Shown: one piece after another, positions 62,266-64,000 of the stretch | How positions within the stretch are numbered: position 1 is the first letter of the stretch | Layout: each line of letters opens with the position of its first letter | Source: an uncultured Fluviicola sp. | GTDB lineage: Bacteria > Bacteroidota > Bacteroidia > Flavobacteriales > Crocinitomicaceae | Length of the DNA: 64,000 bases | Direction: 5' to 3' | NCBI RefSeq assembly: GCF_946478805.1 | Contig: NZ_CAMLDC010000016.1 | Location: 46,324-110,323 of the forward strand | Position numbers and translations under genes: made by a program | Notes under the pieces: generated by a model | Told to the model about the DNA's origin: nothing | Databases searched by the model: none | What the model saw: the letters and a program-made list of their open reading frames with translations, nothing else

Positions 62266-62529
62266 ATGCCTCAAATCAGTAACATACATTTGTTTCAACA
62301 AAACGAAATTAATTCATTGTTTGAAATGTTACATGATCTAATAAACAAACCAAGAGTAGACATTCACAGCAAGGTGAACATCACCTATTGGAGTAGTGAG
62401 TTGAAGTGTTCCGAAGAAGAGTTACTTTATTGCATATCAAAGGTCGGATCATCGATCTCGGCTATCGAAAGTTACTTGCATATGAACAAATCCTTGCTGC
62501 AAGTTTGGTCTTCACGCAAGGCAGGTTAA
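62266..62529 (+). CDS. DUF3606-like small protein
   Basis: An 87-aa protein. RVDIHSKVNITYWSSELKCS, EEELLYCISKVGSSISAIES then YL match the DUF3606 pattern (D-I-N-x-x-W-x-x-x-x-x-x-S-x-x-E-L-x-x-A-V-x-x-V-G-x-S-x-x-x-V-x-x-Y-L). Family function is unknown; such proteins are small, possibly nucleic-acid- or stress-related. Divergent from the two-component operon. Confidence 0.7.
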   Translation: MPQISNIHLFQQNEINSLFEMLHDLINKPRVDIHSKVNITYWSSELKCSEEELLYCISKVGSSISAIESYLHMNKSLLQVWSSRKAG

Positions 62530-62548
62530 AATGAGATAAGCATATTAC

Positions 62549-62620
62549 AGCAACAGGTCGTTAAGAAATTACCACTTCCACTTTCACTGAGTTTTTGCGG
62601 CCTGTTGCTTACTTTTTTTT
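62549..62620 (+). terminator. Possible long-loop terminator
   Basis: AGCAACAGG (62549-62557) pairs with CCTGTTGCT (62601-62609), with a T run at 62612-62619. The loop is 43 nt and the T run also codes for the Lys end of the converging gene, so support is moderate. Confidence 0.4.
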
Positions 62621-64000
62621 CCTCCGCTCACTGAGCCAATTAGGTACATTACCTGCAGAGTTCGGAGTTTGATTGCCGCTATTGTTTTTACCACTATTCA
62701 TAGACTGACCGTGTTGATCTCCCAATAACCGGGAGATTAACTCCGGTCTTTTTGCCTTCGTTAAGCGGTCTTTGATCCAATCCCTATTCTCTCTCTTGTA
62801 CCAAAAGAAAAACCGGTTTTGATTTTTCTTCTCATCAGCACCTTTTGCCGTGTAGATCGGTTTCAAGGTATACGGGTGGACACCGGTATAGTAAATCACC
62901 TCGGAAACGGTCATCGGAGTTGGTGTAAAATCCTGAACCTGCTCCAATTGAAAACCCATGTCCTTTGTCTCAGCAGCCAGATTGGCCATATCCGCTTCTT
63001 CACATCCCGGATGCGAGGAGATGAAATAGGGAATCAATGGTTGATTCAAATTGTTTTTCTCCGAGATCCGATCGTATTTTTCCTTGAATTGATGAAAATA
63101 CTTGAATGAGGGTTTCCGCATCACGCGCAAGGTAGCGTCCGAAGTATGTTCCGGGGCAACTTTCAACCGGCCACTTACATGCCGTGTTATCAATTGTTCG
63201 ATGTATTCATCGTGATTCCCATCCGCATTATTCTTATTGAAATCATCAACCAGTAAATCATAACGAATTCCGGAGCCTACAAATGCTTTTTTAATCTTCG
63301 GATGTGCATCGATTTTGCGGTACAAATTGGTCATTGCCGTATGCGACGTATCCAAATTATTACAAATCACGGGATGAATACAACTCGGGCTTGAACAACG
63401 CTCACAGATGGCCTCATCCTTCCCTTTCATGCGATACATGTTCGCTGAAGGCCCGCCGATATCCGATAAATATCCTTTAAAATCGGGAAGTTTTACCACC
63501 TCATCGATTTCATTCAAAATACTTTTCTCAGAACGGGAAGAGATGAATTTACCCTGGTGGGCCGAAATGGTACAGAAACTGCATCCTCCGAAACAACCCC
63601 GGTGCATATTAATCGAGAACTTGATCATCTCATATGCGGGAATAGCTCCTCTTTTCTTGTATTTAGGATGCGGCATTCGCGTATAAGGCATATCGAACGA
63701 CTGGTCCATTTCTTTTTCAGTCATGGTTCGATACGGAGGATTTATAATCAATGTTTTGGAACCGACCTGTTGTATAATCCGGTTTGCTTTCAGTTTATTC
63801 GACTCAACTTCCACAATTTTGAAATTTGCAGCATAAGCCAATTTATCTTTCTGACAAACCTCGTGACTGGACAACTCAACGGTTTCCCATTGCTTGTTTT
63901 TCGGTAATTCTTTAGTTGAATCCTGGACAAATGCCACTTGATTCACTGTTGTCAGGGAACTGAACGGCACCCCTTTCTTCAGCAAACGAAGAACGTCGCG
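62609..64000 (-). CDS. YgiQ-family radical SAM protein (5' end outside window)
   Basis: The C-terminal part (at least 463 codons) of a protein that normally has 600-700 residues; the frame is open to the right edge (RDVLRLLKKGVPFSSLT at the edge, typical of the YgiQ N-terminal part). The radical SAM cluster motif is HRGCFGGCSFCTI (CxxxCxxC), with GAIPAYEMIKFSINM before it. A second Cys group (CERCSSPSCIHPVICNNL) follows, then SGIRYDLLV, LKVAPEHTSDATL and the DUF3362 C-terminal region (QVQDFTPTPMTVSEVIYYTG). It ends with a Lys-rich tail. Reaction unknown. Confidence 0.92.
   Translation of the reverse strand, partial: RDVLRLLKKGVPFSSLTTVNQVAFVQDSTKELPKNKQWETVELSSHEVCQKDKLAYAANFKIVEVESNKLKANRIIQQVGSKTLIINPPYRTMTEKEMDQSFDMPYTRMPHPKYKKRGAIPAYEMIKFSINMHRGCFGGCSFCTISAHQGKFISSRSEKSILNEIDEVVKLPDFKGYLSDIGGPSANMYRMKGKDEAICERCSSPSCIHPVICNNLDTSHTAMTNLYRKIDAHPKIKKAFVGSGIRYDLLVDDFNKNNADGNHDEYIEQLITRHVSGRLKVAPEHTSDATLRVMRKPSFKYFHQFKEKYDRISEKNNLNQPLIPYFISSHPGCEEADMANLAAETKDMGFQLEQVQDFTPTPMTVSEVIYYTGVHPYTLKPIYTAKGADEKKNQNRFFFWYKRENRDWIKDRLTKAKRPELISRLLGDQHGQSMNSGKNNSGNQTPNSAGNVPNWLSERRKKK

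Noticed and set aside
1..64000. Insertion sequences, prophage genes, tRNA or rRNA genes
   Set aside because: No transposase, integrase, phage structural motif, cloverleaf with CCA-like end, or rRNA segment was recognised on either strand by reading; an automated tRNA scan was not possible.

Overview
The window looks like a chromosomal segment from a member of the Bacteroidota, most likely Flavobacteriales and perhaps a Fluviicola/Crocinitomicaceae-like bacterium (inference). Supporting signs: five large secreted proteins end in type IX secretion (T9SS) type A sorting domains; promoters fit the Bacteroidetes TAnnTTTG -7 box; Shine-Dalgarno sites are essentially absent; and there is a grasp-with-spasm RiPP operon, a system known mainly from this phylum. 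The DNA is moderately AT-rich. I saw no rRNA, tRNA, CRISPR array or insertion sequence.

Left accessory part (1-6.3 kb): the 5' end of a grasp-with-spasm ribosomal peptide operon on the minus strand (precursor with GG leader, secreted DUF6624-like protein, ATP-grasp ligase, small Lys-rich protein, and the start of the SPASM maturase, which runs off the window). Three short HTH regulators follow, two of them tandem paralogs with a conserved operator-like palindrome. Next come a ChaN-like haem-binding protein and a Xre/RES toxin-antitoxin pair with a near-perfect 20-bp operator palindrome.

Central housekeeping part (6.5-28 kb): a phosphoglycerol-transferase/LTA-synthase-like enzyme coupled to a diacylglycerol kinase-like protein; a DinB-like protein; EI24 membrane protein; methylmalonyl-CoA mutase (mutA-mutB, overlapping); an FtsB/DivIC-like division protein; SpoIID-like protein; the surE-TM protein-lpxB chain; a PQQ-like propeller protein; a giant Cys-rich PKD-repeat T9SS protein; and DNA polymerase I.

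Right part (28-64 kb): an M36 protease, a large SF1 helicase, and a sulfur block (TauE exporter, MBL-double-rhodanese, TPMT-like methyltransferase, cystathionine gamma-synthase/lyase) whose first two genes share an identical 17-bp upstream element. Then an SDR, two tandem M43 proteases with a shared leader element, a PolB-type exonuclease, free Met-R-sulfoxide reductase, a lipoprotein, a flippase-like protein, prs-rplY, a T9SS amidase, DUF983, AraC regulator, gpsA, RidA-like protein, an RNA methyltransferase, a four-gene two-component operon including a 7-TM protein, a DUF3606 protein, and a YgiQ-type radical SAM protein cut by the window end.

The most notable systems are the RiPP operon at the left edge and the sulfur block with its shared element. 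Intergenic spaces recurrently hold short GTTCAAA-, AGAC- and AATTGA-type repeats, several of which fold into terminator-like hairpins.
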